Both the position numbers and the translations under genes were made by a program. A stretch of DNA of 64,000 nt from contig DASRMR010000029.1 of the NCBI GenBank assembly GCA_035647815.1, forward strand, positions 11,824 through 75,823. Direction: 5' to 3'. Of this stretch, positions 34,529 to 43,772 are shown one piece after another (position 1 is the stretch's first letter; each line of letters opens with the position of its first letter). This stretch comes from JAAYRQ01 sp035647815. Its GTDB lineage: Bacteria; Bacillota; Syntrophomonadia; Syntrophomonadales; Syntrophomonadaceae. The notes under the pieces are model-generated. The model did no database searches and was not told the origin of the DNA. It was given only the letters and a program-made list of their open reading frames with translations.

Positions 34529-36601
34529 TTGGGTAATGTTATGGGAATTGATGCAGGAGGAACTTTTATAGATTATTACTTAATTGACGAATTCGGACAA
34601 TACAAAAGTTATAAAAAGCTTCGTCAGTTCAATGAATTACAAATAGATATCATAAATGGATTGGTAGAATTTGCTGTAGAGTTGGGTTTAGGAGTTTCTG
34701 AATTTATGGAGCAGGTTAACACTATTGTACATGGTACAACACTAACTACTAATGCAGTTCTAACTAGAACAGGTGCTAGGACAGCTTTATTAACGACTGA
34801 AGGATTAATTGACTTGTTGGAAATGAGACAGGGCGCAAGGGATGATGTATATAATAATCATCGAACTCCTTGGATACCACTTATTGCTAGAGATTTAAGG
34901 ATACCTATTAAAGAGCGATTAAATTACGAAGGGGCTACAATTGTTCGTTTTGATCGTAAAAAGAATTTGGAGCGTATAAGGAGGCTAAAAGACCAAAATA
35001 TTGAATCATTCGCAATTGCCTTTGCCCACAGTTACATTAATCCTAAATATGAATTAGAAATGGCAGCCTTAATCAGAGAAAACTGGCCGAATGTTCATAT
35101 ATCTATGAGCAATGAGATATTTCCTCGGCCTCATTTGTACAGGCGTGTCAGCACTACGGTTCTAGATGCTTATGTTGCTCCTTTATTAAAGAATTATTTG
35201 GGTTCACTTCCTCAAAGTCTTAAAACTATTGGTTTTAAGGGGCAGTTATTTATAATGCAATCCAATGGAGGAAGTGTAGAAGTCTTAGAAGCTAACCAAA
35301 TTCCGGTGAAGAGCATTTTGTCAGGCCCGGCGGCTGGTCCATCGGCTTTAAAGATGATGGAGCTTAATGGGGAGTCGGATGAATATATCGTTATGGATAT
35401 GGGAGGGACTAGTTTCGAGGTTTCTATAATAAAAGATGGTTATTCGGTTTTGGATGATAATAAGTCAGTTAACGGTCATTTAATAGGTGTTCCCTTAATA
35501 GATCTCCACACGATTGGTTCTGGGGGAGGAAGTCTGGCCGGCGTTGATTTAAATGGGATGTTATTTGTGGGGCCGGAAAGTGCTGAAGCTATACCTGGAC
35601 CGGCATGTTATGATTTAAATGGAACACATCCTACCTGTACGGATGCTGATTTACTTCTTGGGTTGATAAACCCCGAGTATTTTTTAGGGGGACGTTTGAA
35701 GTTGAAATATGAAAAATCTTGGCAAGCGATAAAAACTGAAATAGCAGACTGTCTTGGTATAAATGTTATTCAGGCAGCTGTAGGTATTTTTAAGCTAATA
35801 AATGTTGAAATGGCCTTAGCTATAAAAGAGGTGACATTAGAAAAGGGATTTGACCCTCGCCATATGAATTTATTTGTAGGGGGAGGTGCAGGGCCGATTC
35901 ATGCTGCTTACTTAGCTGATCAACTAGGTATTAAAAAGCTTATTATACCGAGGGAGTCTTCTGTTATGTGTGCAGCGGGAATGTTGAATTGTAGTTATCG
36001 CCGTGAGTATTATAAGTTTTTTCATAAAAAAACGGAAGGTATGGATTTAGCAGTTTTGGAAGAAACATTTCAAGAACTTTGGTTAGAAGCCAGAGAAAAT
36101 GTAATAGATTTCATCTCATTATATATTGAAAGTAAAAAAGTCTATATGCGTTATGAAGGGCAGCATCACGAATTATTAGTAGAATGTGAAAAAGATAAAA
36201 AGCTAGATATAGAATGTATCCAGGAAAACTTTCATCAGCAACATTTAAAAGTATATGGTTACAATTTAGCAGGTCGTCATACTGAAATAGAAATTGTTGG
36301 GGTTTTGCTTACCGTTGGAGGGGAACCGCATTACATTCCCCGTTCTAAAACTGAGGGTGACTGGCATGTTGATAAAACACTAATAAAAGGACATCGACAG
36401 GCTTATTTTGATGAAATGGATAAGTTTATTAATGTGCCAGTATATGATGGAGATACGATGACAGATGGGTACAAGGTTAATGGTCCTGCAATTATTGAAC
36501 AAAAACATACTACTGTAGTTGTTCCAAGTGATTATTATTTGGTGGCAGAAATGCATAATTTTACTATGTGCAAAATGCAAAAGGTTCTTAAAAAGAATTA
36601 G
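34529..36601 (+). CDS. Hydantoinase/oxoprolinase family protein, A-type subunit
   Basis: 690 residues. The HyuA fold shows the ASKHA phosphate loops MGIDAGGTFIDYYLI and YIVMDMGGTSFEVSI, the VHGTTLTTNAVL motif, SNEIFPRPHLYRRVSTTVLDAYV, and SGPAAGPSAL. Relatives are ATP-dependent N-methylhydantoinase, 5-oxoprolinase and acetone carboxylase beta subunits. The start is TTG, 9 nt after GGGAGG. It is followed 14 nt later by the matching B subunit. The substrate is unknown; a cyclic amide or a ketone to be carboxylated are the main options. Confidence 0.9.
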   Translation: MGNVMGIDAGGTFIDYYLIDEFGQYKSYKKLRQFNELQIDIINGLVEFAVELGLGVSEFMEQVNTIVHGTTLTTNAVLTRTGARTALLTTEGLIDLLEMRQGARDDVYNNHRTPWIPLIARDLRIPIKERLNYEGATIVRFDRKKNLERIRRLKDQNIESFAIAFAHSYINPKYELEMAALIRENWPNVHISMSNEIFPRPHLYRRVSTTVLDAYVAPLLKNYLGSLPQSLKTIGFKGQLFIMQSNGGSVEVLEANQIPVKSILSGPAAGPSALKMMELNGESDEYIVMDMGGTSFEVSIIKDGYSVLDDNKSVNGHLIGVPLIDLHTIGSGGGSLAGVDLNGMLFVGPESAEAIPGPACYDLNGTHPTCTDADLLLGLINPEYFLGGRLKLKYEKSWQAIKTEIADCLGINVIQAAVGIFKLINVEMALAIKEVTLEKGFDPRHMNLFVGGGAGPIHAAYLADQLGIKKLIIPRESSVMCAAGMLNCSYRREYYKFFHKKTEGMDLAVLEETFQELWLEARENVIDFISLYIESKKVYMRYEGQHHELLVECEKDKKLDIECIQENFHQQHLKVYGYNLAGRHTEIEIVGVLLTVGGEPHYIPRSKTEGDWHVDKTLIKGHRQAYFDEMDKFINVPVYDGDTMTDGYKVNGPAIIEQKHTTVVVPSDYYLVAEMHNFTMCKMQKVLKKN

Positions 36602-36615
36602 GGGGAGCCGGAAAC

Positions 36616-38229
36616 ATGGTTTTTGATAAAATATCTGCTGTTATTATGCAAAGAAGATTAAAATCTATTACTAGACAGATGGCGGTTTCATTGTCTAAAA
36701 GTAGTCGCTCGCTAAATATTAGTGAGGCTAAAGACTTTTGTACTGGTATTTATGGGGTTAGAGGTGAGATATGGGAGCAGACTGAATTTATTCCATTGAT
36801 GTCTTATACGGTACCAACTTCAATTAAATATATTGCAGAATATTTTGGGGCAGATATTCACCCAGGGGATATTATCATTCATAATGATCCATATACAGGG
36901 GGAAATCAAACTTCCGATGTTAAAATTACAGCTCCAGTATTTTCTAATGATGAGCTGATGTGTTTTGCAGCCATCAATGCTCATCAAGCGGATATTGGGG
37001 GTGCTTCTCCGGGGGGTTATAATCCACATGCCAAAGAAATATGGCAGGAAGCTCTTCGGATTACTCCAGTAAAGATTATCGACCAAGGCGTATTAAGATA
37101 TGATGTTTGGGATTTTATCTTTGCTAATATTCGCTTGACGATTGTGGAAGAAGATATAATGTCTATGATAGGTGCCTGCGAAAATGCAGTGCATGAAATC
37201 AACTCCATAATTAGCCTATATGGAAAACAGGAATTTATAAAGAATTTATCTTATTTGTTCGATTGTGCTCAGGTATCGTTAAAAAAGCAATTATCAGTAA
37301 TTAAACCTGGAATATATGAAGCATCTCATCTAGTTTTTGGCGATGGGATAGACCCTGACCAGAAAATGGTGATTAAATTAAAAATAATTAAAGAGCCTGA
37401 AAAGCTGATATTTGATTATACTGGCACTTCTGAGCAGACTGCAGGTTATGTGAATGCACCTTCAACAGTAACTATTTCTGGATCATTAATGGTATTATTA
37501 ATGTGTATAGGCGAGGTTTTTCCAATAAACGGTGGAACATTTAGGGATATTGAATTCATTATTCCTGAGGGCACAATACTAAACCCCTATTATCCGGCAG
37601 CAACTGGTTTTGGTAATCATTTGACTGACCAAATTGGGGCAGTTGTCCAAAAAGCATTATATCAAGCTATACCACAACAAGTTTCAGCTGGATGGAATGT
37701 TTTGTTATGTCTGATGTTAAGTGGTTATGACAATAAACGAAACAAACATTTTTCGGACATGCTGATTAATGCTTGTAAAGGAGGAGCAGGTGCTACTTAT
37801 GGTTATGATGGATGGTCGCATCTTGGCTTAATTGGAGGGGGTGGAGGGATTACAGCCCAGGATCCTGAGACATTCGAGATGGAATGCCCTGTAATTTTCA
37901 AGAAATTCGAGTATGCACCTGATTCAGCTGGTAAAGGCCAATGGAATGGGGGATTGGGAGTAGAAACCATATTGGAGCTGTGTGAAAGTGATATATCAGT
38001 CAATATATTTGGTGATGGGATGCACGAAGAAAGCAGGGCCTTTGGTCTTGCTGGTGGCAGTCCTGGCGGTAAAAACAGTATCGTCTTACAATTACCAGAC
38101 GGAAACATCTTGTATCCGAACAGTAAAACTATAATTAACAAACTGCCTAGGGGAACTATCTTACACCAGATTGCTGGTGGCGGTGGTGGATATGGATCAC
38201 CGGAAAAGAAAAATCGTGAAATTAAATGA
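36616..38229 (+). CDS. Hydantoinase B/oxoprolinase family protein, B-type subunit
   Basis: 537 residues. HyuB hallmarks are the early HPGDIIIHNDPYTGGNQTSDVKITAPVF, NAHQADIGGASPGGY, the central EGTILNPYYPAATGFGNH and the glycine-rich C-terminus IAGGGGGYGSPEKK. It partners with the A subunit in an ATP-dependent ring opening or carboxylation. No gamma subunit of acetone carboxylase follows, which argues for a hydantoinase-like reaction. AGGGGGAG precedes the ATG. Confidence 0.9.
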   Translation: MVFDKISAVIMQRRLKSITRQMAVSLSKSSRSLNISEAKDFCTGIYGVRGEIWEQTEFIPLMSYTVPTSIKYIAEYFGADIHPGDIIIHNDPYTGGNQTSDVKITAPVFSNDELMCFAAINAHQADIGGASPGGYNPHAKEIWQEALRITPVKIIDQGVLRYDVWDFIFANIRLTIVEEDIMSMIGACENAVHEINSIISLYGKQEFIKNLSYLFDCAQVSLKKQLSVIKPGIYEASHLVFGDGIDPDQKMVIKLKIIKEPEKLIFDYTGTSEQTAGYVNAPSTVTISGSLMVLLMCIGEVFPINGGTFRDIEFIIPEGTILNPYYPAATGFGNHLTDQIGAVVQKALYQAIPQQVSAGWNVLLCLMLSGYDNKRNKHFSDMLINACKGGAGATYGYDGWSHLGLIGGGGGITAQDPETFEMECPVIFKKFEYAPDSAGKGQWNGGLGVETILELCESDISVNIFGDGMHEESRAFGLAGGSPGGKNSIVLQLPDGNILYPNSKTIINKLPRGTILHQIAGGGGGYGSPEKKNREIK

Positions 38230-38299
38230 ATGTAAATCTAGTCTTGTTAAAAGAACTTTAGGGATAAAGCACTAGCAGTAAATTCAAGGGGGAATAAGC

Positions 38300-39007
38300 T
38301 TGGATAAATCTGTTGATATTCTTTCTGTAAGTGAGCAAATTGTTGTAGACATCCTTAATTCCATTTTAGGTGGAGAGATTAAACTAGGCCAAAAATTGCC
38401 GACAGAAAGTTTTCTGGCGGAAAAGTACGGAGTCAGTAGGCCAACTGTAAGGGATGCATTAACCAGTTTGGAAGATTCCCTTGTATTACAGCCCAAAAAG
38501 GGATGTCATGGTGGCTGGTTTGTTAAAAATAGTAATAATAAACATATTGCTAGATATCTAGAAAGCTTTCTTACTATGCTTTTGGATAGTGAGCAGATAA
38601 AAAGCGAAGATCTACTGGAAATGAGGTTAATTTTGGAGGTAAAAGGTTGTGGTATAGCAGCTATGAACAGAACTGTGGAAGACATACAGGCTATTGCAGC
38701 AGCCATACCTTTAAACTATAATGAAATGACGGACTATGAATATCATAGTCAAGACATCGAATTTCATCGTAGGATCGCGGAAGCTACTCATAATCCGCTA
38801 ATTATTGCTTCGATTAAGGTTACTACCATGGTTCAAGAACTTTATGCTATGACGACTGATGCACCACCGACAAGGCGAAAAGAATTGAATAATAATTTGT
38901 TAGATATTTTTCAGGCGATTGTTAAACAACAGCCTCGTGAAGCAGAAGAAGCAATGAAAATTCATTTATCATTTGCTGATGATATGACATCAAATGCAAA
39001 ACTCTAA
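38300..39007 (+). CDS. FadR/GntR-family transcriptional regulator
   Basis: 235 residues. The N-terminal winged helix has the GntR signature KLPTESFLAEKYGVSRPTVRDALTSLE. The C-terminal FCD helical domain carries metal/ligand histidines (YHSQDIEFHRRIAEATHNPLI; later MKIHLSFADD). The start is TTG behind AAGGGGGAA. It probably controls the hyuAB genes and/or the molybdoenzyme operon in response to a carboxylate. A terminator follows, so it ends the first transcript of the island. Confidence 0.9.
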   Translation: MDKSVDILSVSEQIVVDILNSILGGEIKLGQKLPTESFLAEKYGVSRPTVRDALTSLEDSLVLQPKKGCHGGWFVKNSNNKHIARYLESFLTMLLDSEQIKSEDLLEMRLILEVKGCGIAAMNRTVEDIQAIAAAIPLNYNEMTDYEYHSQDIEFHRRIAEATHNPLIIASIKVTTMVQELYAMTTDAPPTRRKELNNNLLDIFQAIVKQQPREAEEAMKIHLSFADDMTSNAKL

Positions 39008-39035
39008 TTTATAGTTTTGCTAAAAACAGGTTTTA

Positions 39036-39068
39036 AAACCTCTTCAGAATTGAAGGGGTATTTTTTTT
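39036..39068 (+). terminator. Intrinsic terminator
   Basis: ACCTCTTCA pairs with TGAAGGGGT around GAAT and runs into eight Ts, separating hyuAB-regulator from the molybdoenzyme operon. Confidence 0.85.
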
Positions 39069-39144
39069 GGTAAATGTAAAGAAAATTTACAATTTACGAC
39101 AAACAATTTTACCTAACGCAGGAGCTTCTATGCCCGGTATGTAA

Positions 39145-39172
39145 AGCTTATAGTATAAAGATTTTATAAGCT
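39145..39172 (+). promoter_or_regulatory. Inverted repeat before the molybdoenzyme operon
   Basis: AGCTTATA (39145-39152) and TATAAGCT (39165-39172) form a perfect 8-bp inverted repeat one base before the AAAGGAGG ribosome site. It could be an operator or an RNA hairpin masking translation. Confidence 0.4.
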
Positions 39173-39191
39173 AAAGGAGGTATCAAAAAGG

Positions 39192-39569
39192 ATGTTGAAG
39201 TTGAGAAATTATAAAATATTGACTTTAATTGGATGTCTTGGGTTCTCAATATTGCTGAACCAGGCCTTTGCACTGCCTATTGCCCGAGGTGATTCTCTTC
39301 CGGTGGGCAATACCAAAGCAATAGCTATTCATCAAAATGCAAACGATTTGAGTGCTGAGATAATGCTAGAATCTGGAGTGCAATTAGCTTGAGGAAGAAT
39401 AGAATATTGCCCTCCGGTGGGGAAGGCACCAAGTGTTTCAGAAGAAACTTTACCTAAAACGGGAGTAACTACTATGCCGATGCAGCCAATAGGATTAGCT
39501 TTAATCATTATAGGTTTAGTCATAGGGAAACAAAGATTTAAAAAGACTTTAAAAAGACTTCATGTATAG
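39192..39569 (+). CDS. Small LPXTG cell-wall-anchored protein interrupted by in-frame TGA (selenoprotein candidate or pseudogene)
   Basis: A single frame of 125 codons contains one TGA at codon 67 (39390-39392). Before it lies a signal peptide (LTLIGCLGFSILLNQAFA) and a short outside region. After it come YCPP, a spacer, the sortase motif LPKTG (residues 87-91), a hydrophobic segment (PIGLALIIIGLVIG) and a basic tail (KQRFKKTLKR), a complete sorting signal. GGAGG precedes the ATG. A hairpin with a GGT apical loop begins 15 nt after the TGA (39408-39428), a distance compatible with a bacterial SECIS element. Readthrough as selenocysteine, a nonsense mutation, or two short peptides are all possible. 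It is the first ORF of the molybdoenzyme transcript. Confidence 0.6.
39408..39428 (+). other. SECIS-like hairpin downstream of in-frame TGA
   Basis: TGCC and CTCC pair with GGGG and GGCA (AA bulge on the 3' side), leaving a GGT loop 23 nt after the TGA. A GGU loop at 16-37 nt matches the loose bacterial SECIS rule. The bulged U seen in the E. coli element is absent, so support is partial. Confidence 0.35.
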
Positions 39570-39625
39570 GAGAAGAATTATAGCTGACAGTATAAATTAT
39601 GCTTACTGTAAAAGGGGGGGAGAAG

Positions 39626-40732
39626 ATGTTAAACAAGTTATTGGACAGGAACAGAATAAATAATATATATGATCACTTGTGCCTCAATGTTCGTAGCGGA
39701 AGAATGATATGTCAAATATGTGAAACTACTTGTCCTGTTAATAGTATTGACCTAGATGGCAATAAAATCGAAATACAAGAGAATTGCATAAGGTGCGGAT
39801 TGTGTGCAACTGCATGCCCAACAGGGGTTTTTGATGATATGTGGGCTGCATTTACTAGAGTAGTGAATATTAGAAAAGAGCAACGGTCATCTTGTGTAAT
39901 AAAATGCCATAAAACAGAATTTGTATCTGGTGCTATAGTTATCAATTGCCTGGGAGAACTGACTCCGGAGTTAGCATTCTATATAGTCCAGCAAGGAATT
40001 GATAAAATAAATATATTTTATCAGCCCGAAGCATGTAGCGATTGCGAATGTTCAACGGGTCAGATTCTATGGGAGGATAATCGAAAAAAGCTGAGGTTGA
40101 TTTATCCAGAAACTAAGGGAATATTTATGGAGCAAAATGATCCTGCTAGTTTTGAACTTTCTAGCCATCAAGAGATTAATTATAGTCGCAGGTTTTTGCT
40201 AAGAAACTTAAGTATAGATGCTAAAGAAATGATGGCCGATTTAATTGTTGATAGAAAAAGCCAAGGTGGAATTCAGGAGACATATGCTCAGAATATTTCT
40301 TTGCGAAGAGAGCTTTTGATTAAAATGCTTAATAAACTGGAGCCTGAGATTAAGGAAAAAATCGAACCAGGATATTTGAGACACCCAGAGATTAGCGCTG
40401 AGTGTACTTTTTGCGGTAGTTGCGCTGTTCTTTGCCCCTCAGGAGCTATGAAAATCACTAAAGATGAAGAAAATATTGTGTTTTTGAGCAATACTCCCTC
40501 TGAATGTAATATGTGTGGATTGTGTGCTGTAGTTTGTCCCGAAAAGGCTATTAATATGGAGGTAGATGGGCAGAACTCATCTACTAGTAATATTATTTTA
40601 CAAAAAACTACAGTTCGAAATTGTGTTAGATGTGACAGAGAATATTATCCTAAAAACGAAGCAAGTGCTTCTCTTTGCAAGGATTGTGAAGGTTCTAAAT
40701 TTAAACCAGATGAACTCTGGTTTATGAAATAA
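39626..40732 (+). CDS. Multi-cluster 4Fe-4S ferredoxin-like protein
   Basis: About 368 residues. Cluster motifs sit at the N-terminus (CQICETTCP, CIRCGLCATACP) and again after about residue 260 (CTFCGSCAVLCP, CNMCGLCAVVCP). A central section has CSDCECSTGQILWEDNR, and the end is a zinc-ribbon-like CVRCDREYYPKN...CKDC. It is probably a cytoplasmic electron carrier feeding or accepting electrons for the following molybdoenzyme. The ATG at 39626 lies just after a seven-G run; the upstream ATG at 39599 is less well placed. Confidence 0.82.
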   Translation: MLNKLLDRNRINNIYDHLCLNVRSGRMICQICETTCPVNSIDLDGNKIEIQENCIRCGLCATACPTGVFDDMWAAFTRVVNIRKEQRSSCVIKCHKTEFVSGAIVINCLGELTPELAFYIVQQGIDKINIFYQPEACSDCECSTGQILWEDNRKKLRLIYPETKGIFMEQNDPASFELSSHQEINYSRRFLLRNLSIDAKEMMADLIVDRKSQGGIQETYAQNISLRRELLIKMLNKLEPEIKEKIEPGYLRHPEISAECTFCGSCAVLCPSGAMKITKDEENIVFLSNTPSECNMCGLCAVVCPEKAINMEVDGQNSSTSNIILQKTTVRNCVRCDREYYPKNEASASLCKDCEGSKFKPDELWFMK

Positions 40733-40763
40733 AGGTAATTATAACAAATGGAGGTGTTTCTTA

Positions 40764-43172
40764 GTGGAAAAGAACATGAAAGGAATTACTAGGCGGACTT
40801 TTATTAAAGGTTCAACAGTTACAGGGGCATTAGTCTACAGTTCTAGTAAATTTACTAGTGTATTTAAACCTATTGCTGCAAATGCTGCTACCGAAAAAGA
40901 AGGTGTCAAGCTAGTACGTACAGTATGTGCTCCAAACTGTGTAAATAGCTGTGGTCATCTTGTTCATGTTAAAAATGACAGAATTATTAAAGTTGAACCA
41001 GCAGAGTTTCCGGATCCTGACTTTAATCGAATATGTCTTAAAGGTATATCTAATGCCATGCAAAAGACTTATTCTCCAGATCGGGTAAAATACCCTATGG
41101 TTCGGGTTGGGGAACGAGGTGAAGGCAAATGGAAACAATTAAGTTGGGAAGAAGCTTTTACTCAGATTGCAGACAAAATTACTAAGATGCAGAAGGAACA
41201 TGGGGATGGAGCGATGAGCTTTATTAATATGACTGGAGATTATGGTGTGTTTGGGCAGTTAATCTCTCAGAAGATTGCTAATGTTATGAAGGGTACTATC
41301 TTGACAAACCTCGGAATAATGGGTGATTTGGCTTCTAATATTGCTTTTGTTCCAGCAACTGGTATGTTGCAAGAGGCACATCCTTGGAAAGATCTTATGA
41401 ATTCAAAACTGCTAATATTGTTTGGGTGTAATTATGCTGAGACTGCTTTAAATGACATCCGTTTTGTTTGGAATGCTAAGGAAAATGGTACGAAAATAAT
41501 TGTAATAGACCCGCGTTTCTCCAATACGGCTGCTAAGGCTAATCAATGGGTCAATCTAAGACCGGGAACTGATGGAGCTTTAATTTTAGGTATGATGAAT
41601 GTTATTTTGGAAAAAGGCTTGCATGATGAGAAATTTTTAAATGATAATACTACTGCTCCTTATTTGGTTAGAAGTGATAATAAGCAATTTCTCCGATCCG
41701 GTGATCTAAATGGAGATGAAACTATCCAATACATGGTTATCGATGATGAGACATCTTCAGTACGTGAGCGTAGTTTGGCAGCACAAAAACTATCCGGAAC
41801 AGTAACAGTGACTTTAAGTGATGGTAAATCGATTGAATGTAGAACAGCTTGGGACTTAACAGCCGATTATATCAATGATTGGACTCCAGAAAAGGCTAGC
41901 GAAGTCTGTGAAGTGTCTGTTGAAGTGATTAACCAATTAGCAGTTGATTATGCTTCATCAGAGGCAGCAGCTATCAAAATAAGCCAAGGTGTAAACCGCT
42001 ATTACAATGGACACCAGGGATTCCGTAATGCCCTAATACTCGGTGGTATATGTGGAAATCATGGGAAGAAAGGTGCAGGTGTATCTTGGGCTGGAGGCAC
42101 ATTATTTAAAACAATTGCGGCAACTTCTAGTAGCTGGTTAAACCCGCGTGAAGATGAAGGGTATGAACCTAAAAAGGTTGTTGGCAGTCATCTTTTTGAA
42201 CTAATCCCTAAAAACGAACCGTGGCCAATAAAGGGAATATGGTTTAACCATTATAACTATGGAACTCAGATACCGAATTATAATGAGTTTATAAATGTAA
42301 TTGCCCCGAAGCTTGATCTAATAGTTGTTAGTGAACAAGTATTCAATGATGCTACAGCTCACGCTGACTATGTTTTACCAGCTTGCTCATGGTATGAACA
42401 GGAGTCAGAATTAGTATCTTCTTGGTCCAATTACTATTTTCAATTGCGTAAGCAATGTATTACTCCCATGTGGGAAGCGAAACAGGATTTCGATATTTTT
42501 GCTGGTATATCTGAAAAAATGGGATATGGAGAATACTGGGGCGATATAGAAGATGAAATAAATTATATTATTGATACTTTTACAGAAGACAAATTAAGAG
42601 ACATCGACAAGAAAGAGTTGTGGGAAACAGGAGTTACATCGGCTCTTTATCCGGATGATTTTATTCCTTTCGAAGATCAGGTATATTTTACCCCGTCCGG
42701 GAAACTGGAAATATATCTAGACTTTTTAGAGAGCTTTGGTGAAGCATTACCGGTTCATTCAGAGCCTATCGAAAGTAACCGTCAGCCACAGGCAAAGAAA
42801 TACCCTCTTACCTTTATGAATGTCCATAACGTTTTTACAGTTCATTCACAACATGCTACTTTGCCTTGGATATTAGAGGTCAATCCTGAACCAGTAGCTG
42901 ATATTAGTTCAGTAGATGCAAAAGCTCGTGGTATCAAAGGTGGAGATATGGTAAAGGTGTATAACGACCGTGGTCATGTAACTTTAAAGGCACGGGTTAC
43001 CGAGGGAATAAAACCAGGATGTATAAATATATATGAAGGTTATTGGAAAAAGCAATACCAAGATGGTCATCTGCCTTCTTTGACACATATGAAATTAAAC
43101 CCAGTTCAGGATGCTGTTCTTGAAAGTAATTATGCTCCTTATGATGTCTTAGTAGAAGTAGAAAAAATATAA
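40764..43172 (+). CDS. DMSO-reductase-family molybdopterin oxidoreductase, catalytic subunit, Tat-exported
   Basis: 802 residues. A twin-arginine signal (GITRRTFIKGSTVTGALV) predicts folded export. Mature protein begins with a 4Fe-4S motif (CAPNCVNSC...ICLKG), followed by the Mo-bisPGD domains (KLLILFGCNYAETALND, IDPRFSNTAAKANQWVNLRPGTDGAL, and the C-terminal cap DMVKVYNDRGHVTLKARV). The ligand region reads GDYGVFGQ/GDLASN and does not show a Cys or Sec of the formate dehydrogenase type; Ser or Asp are possible. It resembles DmsA-like reductases. The start is GTG after GGAGG. Substrate is unknown. It forms a complex with the next two genes. Confidence 0.9.
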   Translation: MEKNMKGITRRTFIKGSTVTGALVYSSSKFTSVFKPIAANAATEKEGVKLVRTVCAPNCVNSCGHLVHVKNDRIIKVEPAEFPDPDFNRICLKGISNAMQKTYSPDRVKYPMVRVGERGEGKWKQLSWEEAFTQIADKITKMQKEHGDGAMSFINMTGDYGVFGQLISQKIANVMKGTILTNLGIMGDLASNIAFVPATGMLQEAHPWKDLMNSKLLILFGCNYAETALNDIRFVWNAKENGTKIIVIDPRFSNTAAKANQWVNLRPGTDGALILGMMNVILEKGLHDEKFLNDNTTAPYLVRSDNKQFLRSGDLNGDETIQYMVIDDETSSVRERSLAAQKLSGTVTVTLSDGKSIECRTAWDLTADYINDWTPEKASEVCEVSVEVINQLAVDYASSEAAAIKISQGVNRYYNGHQGFRNALILGGICGNHGKKGAGVSWAGGTLFKTIAATSSSWLNPREDEGYEPKKVVGSHLFELIPKNEPWPIKGIWFNHYNYGTQIPNYNEFINVIAPKLDLIVVSEQVFNDATAHADYVLPACSWYEQESELVSSWSNYYFQLRKQCITPMWEAKQDFDIFAGISEKMGYGEYWGDIEDEINYIIDTFTEDKLRDIDKKELWETGVTSALYPDDFIPFEDQVYFTPSGKLEIYLDFLESFGEALPVHSEPIESNRQPQAKKYPLTFMNVHNVFTVHSQHATLPWILEVNPEPVADISSVDAKARGIKGGDMVKVYNDRGHVTLKARVTEGIKPGCINIYEGYWKKQYQDGHLPSLTHMKLNPVQDAVLESNYAPYDVLVEVEKI

Positions 43173-43190
43173 GAGGAGGGGAGATAAACT

Positions 43191-43757
43191 ATGAGCAAAC
43201 ACATTGCATTAGTTATAGATATGTCCAGATGTGTCGGTTGTCGCACTTGTACAGTGGCATGTAAAATGGAGAACAATGTAGTAGAAGGCAATATGCGGAT
43301 GCGAATATTCGATCCTCATGGTAATTTGCATTTTGATAGACCTATAGGTATTTACCCGGATTTACAAATGTATTGGACACCAGTTCCTTGTCAACATTGC
43401 GAAGATGCACCTTGTGTAACGGCATGCCCGTCTGGAGCTATGCATGTCAGGGAAGATGGTATCGTTGATCTGGATAAGAATAAATGTATTGGTTGCCGAT
43501 ACTGTAATTGGGTTTGTCCTTACGATGTTCCTCAATTTGACTCGGTAGCGCGTGTTAGCGATAAATGTAATCTTTGTGCGCATTTGATTGATAAAGGGGA
43601 AGATTCAATGTGTGTTACCTGTTGTCCCGCACGTGCGATACACTATGGTGATCTCAATGACCCAAATTCTGAAGTATCGAAGCTTCTGCAAATTCGCGAC
43701 AATAAAACACTGGCACCTGAGCATGGCACCAAGCCTTCGACTCATTACATTTTGTAA
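43191..43757 (+). CDS. Four-cluster Fe-S electron transfer subunit (DmsB/PhsB-like)
   Basis: 188 residues. Four ferredoxin-type Cys motifs are seen: CVGCRTCTVACK, CQHCEDAPCVTACP, CIGCRYCNWVCPYDVP and CNLCAH...CVTCCP. This is the NrfC/DmsB arrangement that passes electrons between a membrane quinone subunit and the Mo enzyme. AGGAGGGGAG precedes the ATG. No Tat signal is present, consistent with co-export with the catalytic subunit. Confidence 0.95.
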   Translation: MSKHIALVIDMSRCVGCRTCTVACKMENNVVEGNMRMRIFDPHGNLHFDRPIGIYPDLQMYWTPVPCQHCEDAPCVTACPSGAMHVREDGIVDLDKNKCIGCRYCNWVCPYDVPQFDSVARVSDKCNLCAHLIDKGEDSMCVTCCPARAIHYGDLNDPNSEVSKLLQIRDNKTLAPEHGTKPSTHYIL

Positions 43758-43772
43758 AGGAGGGAATATGAA

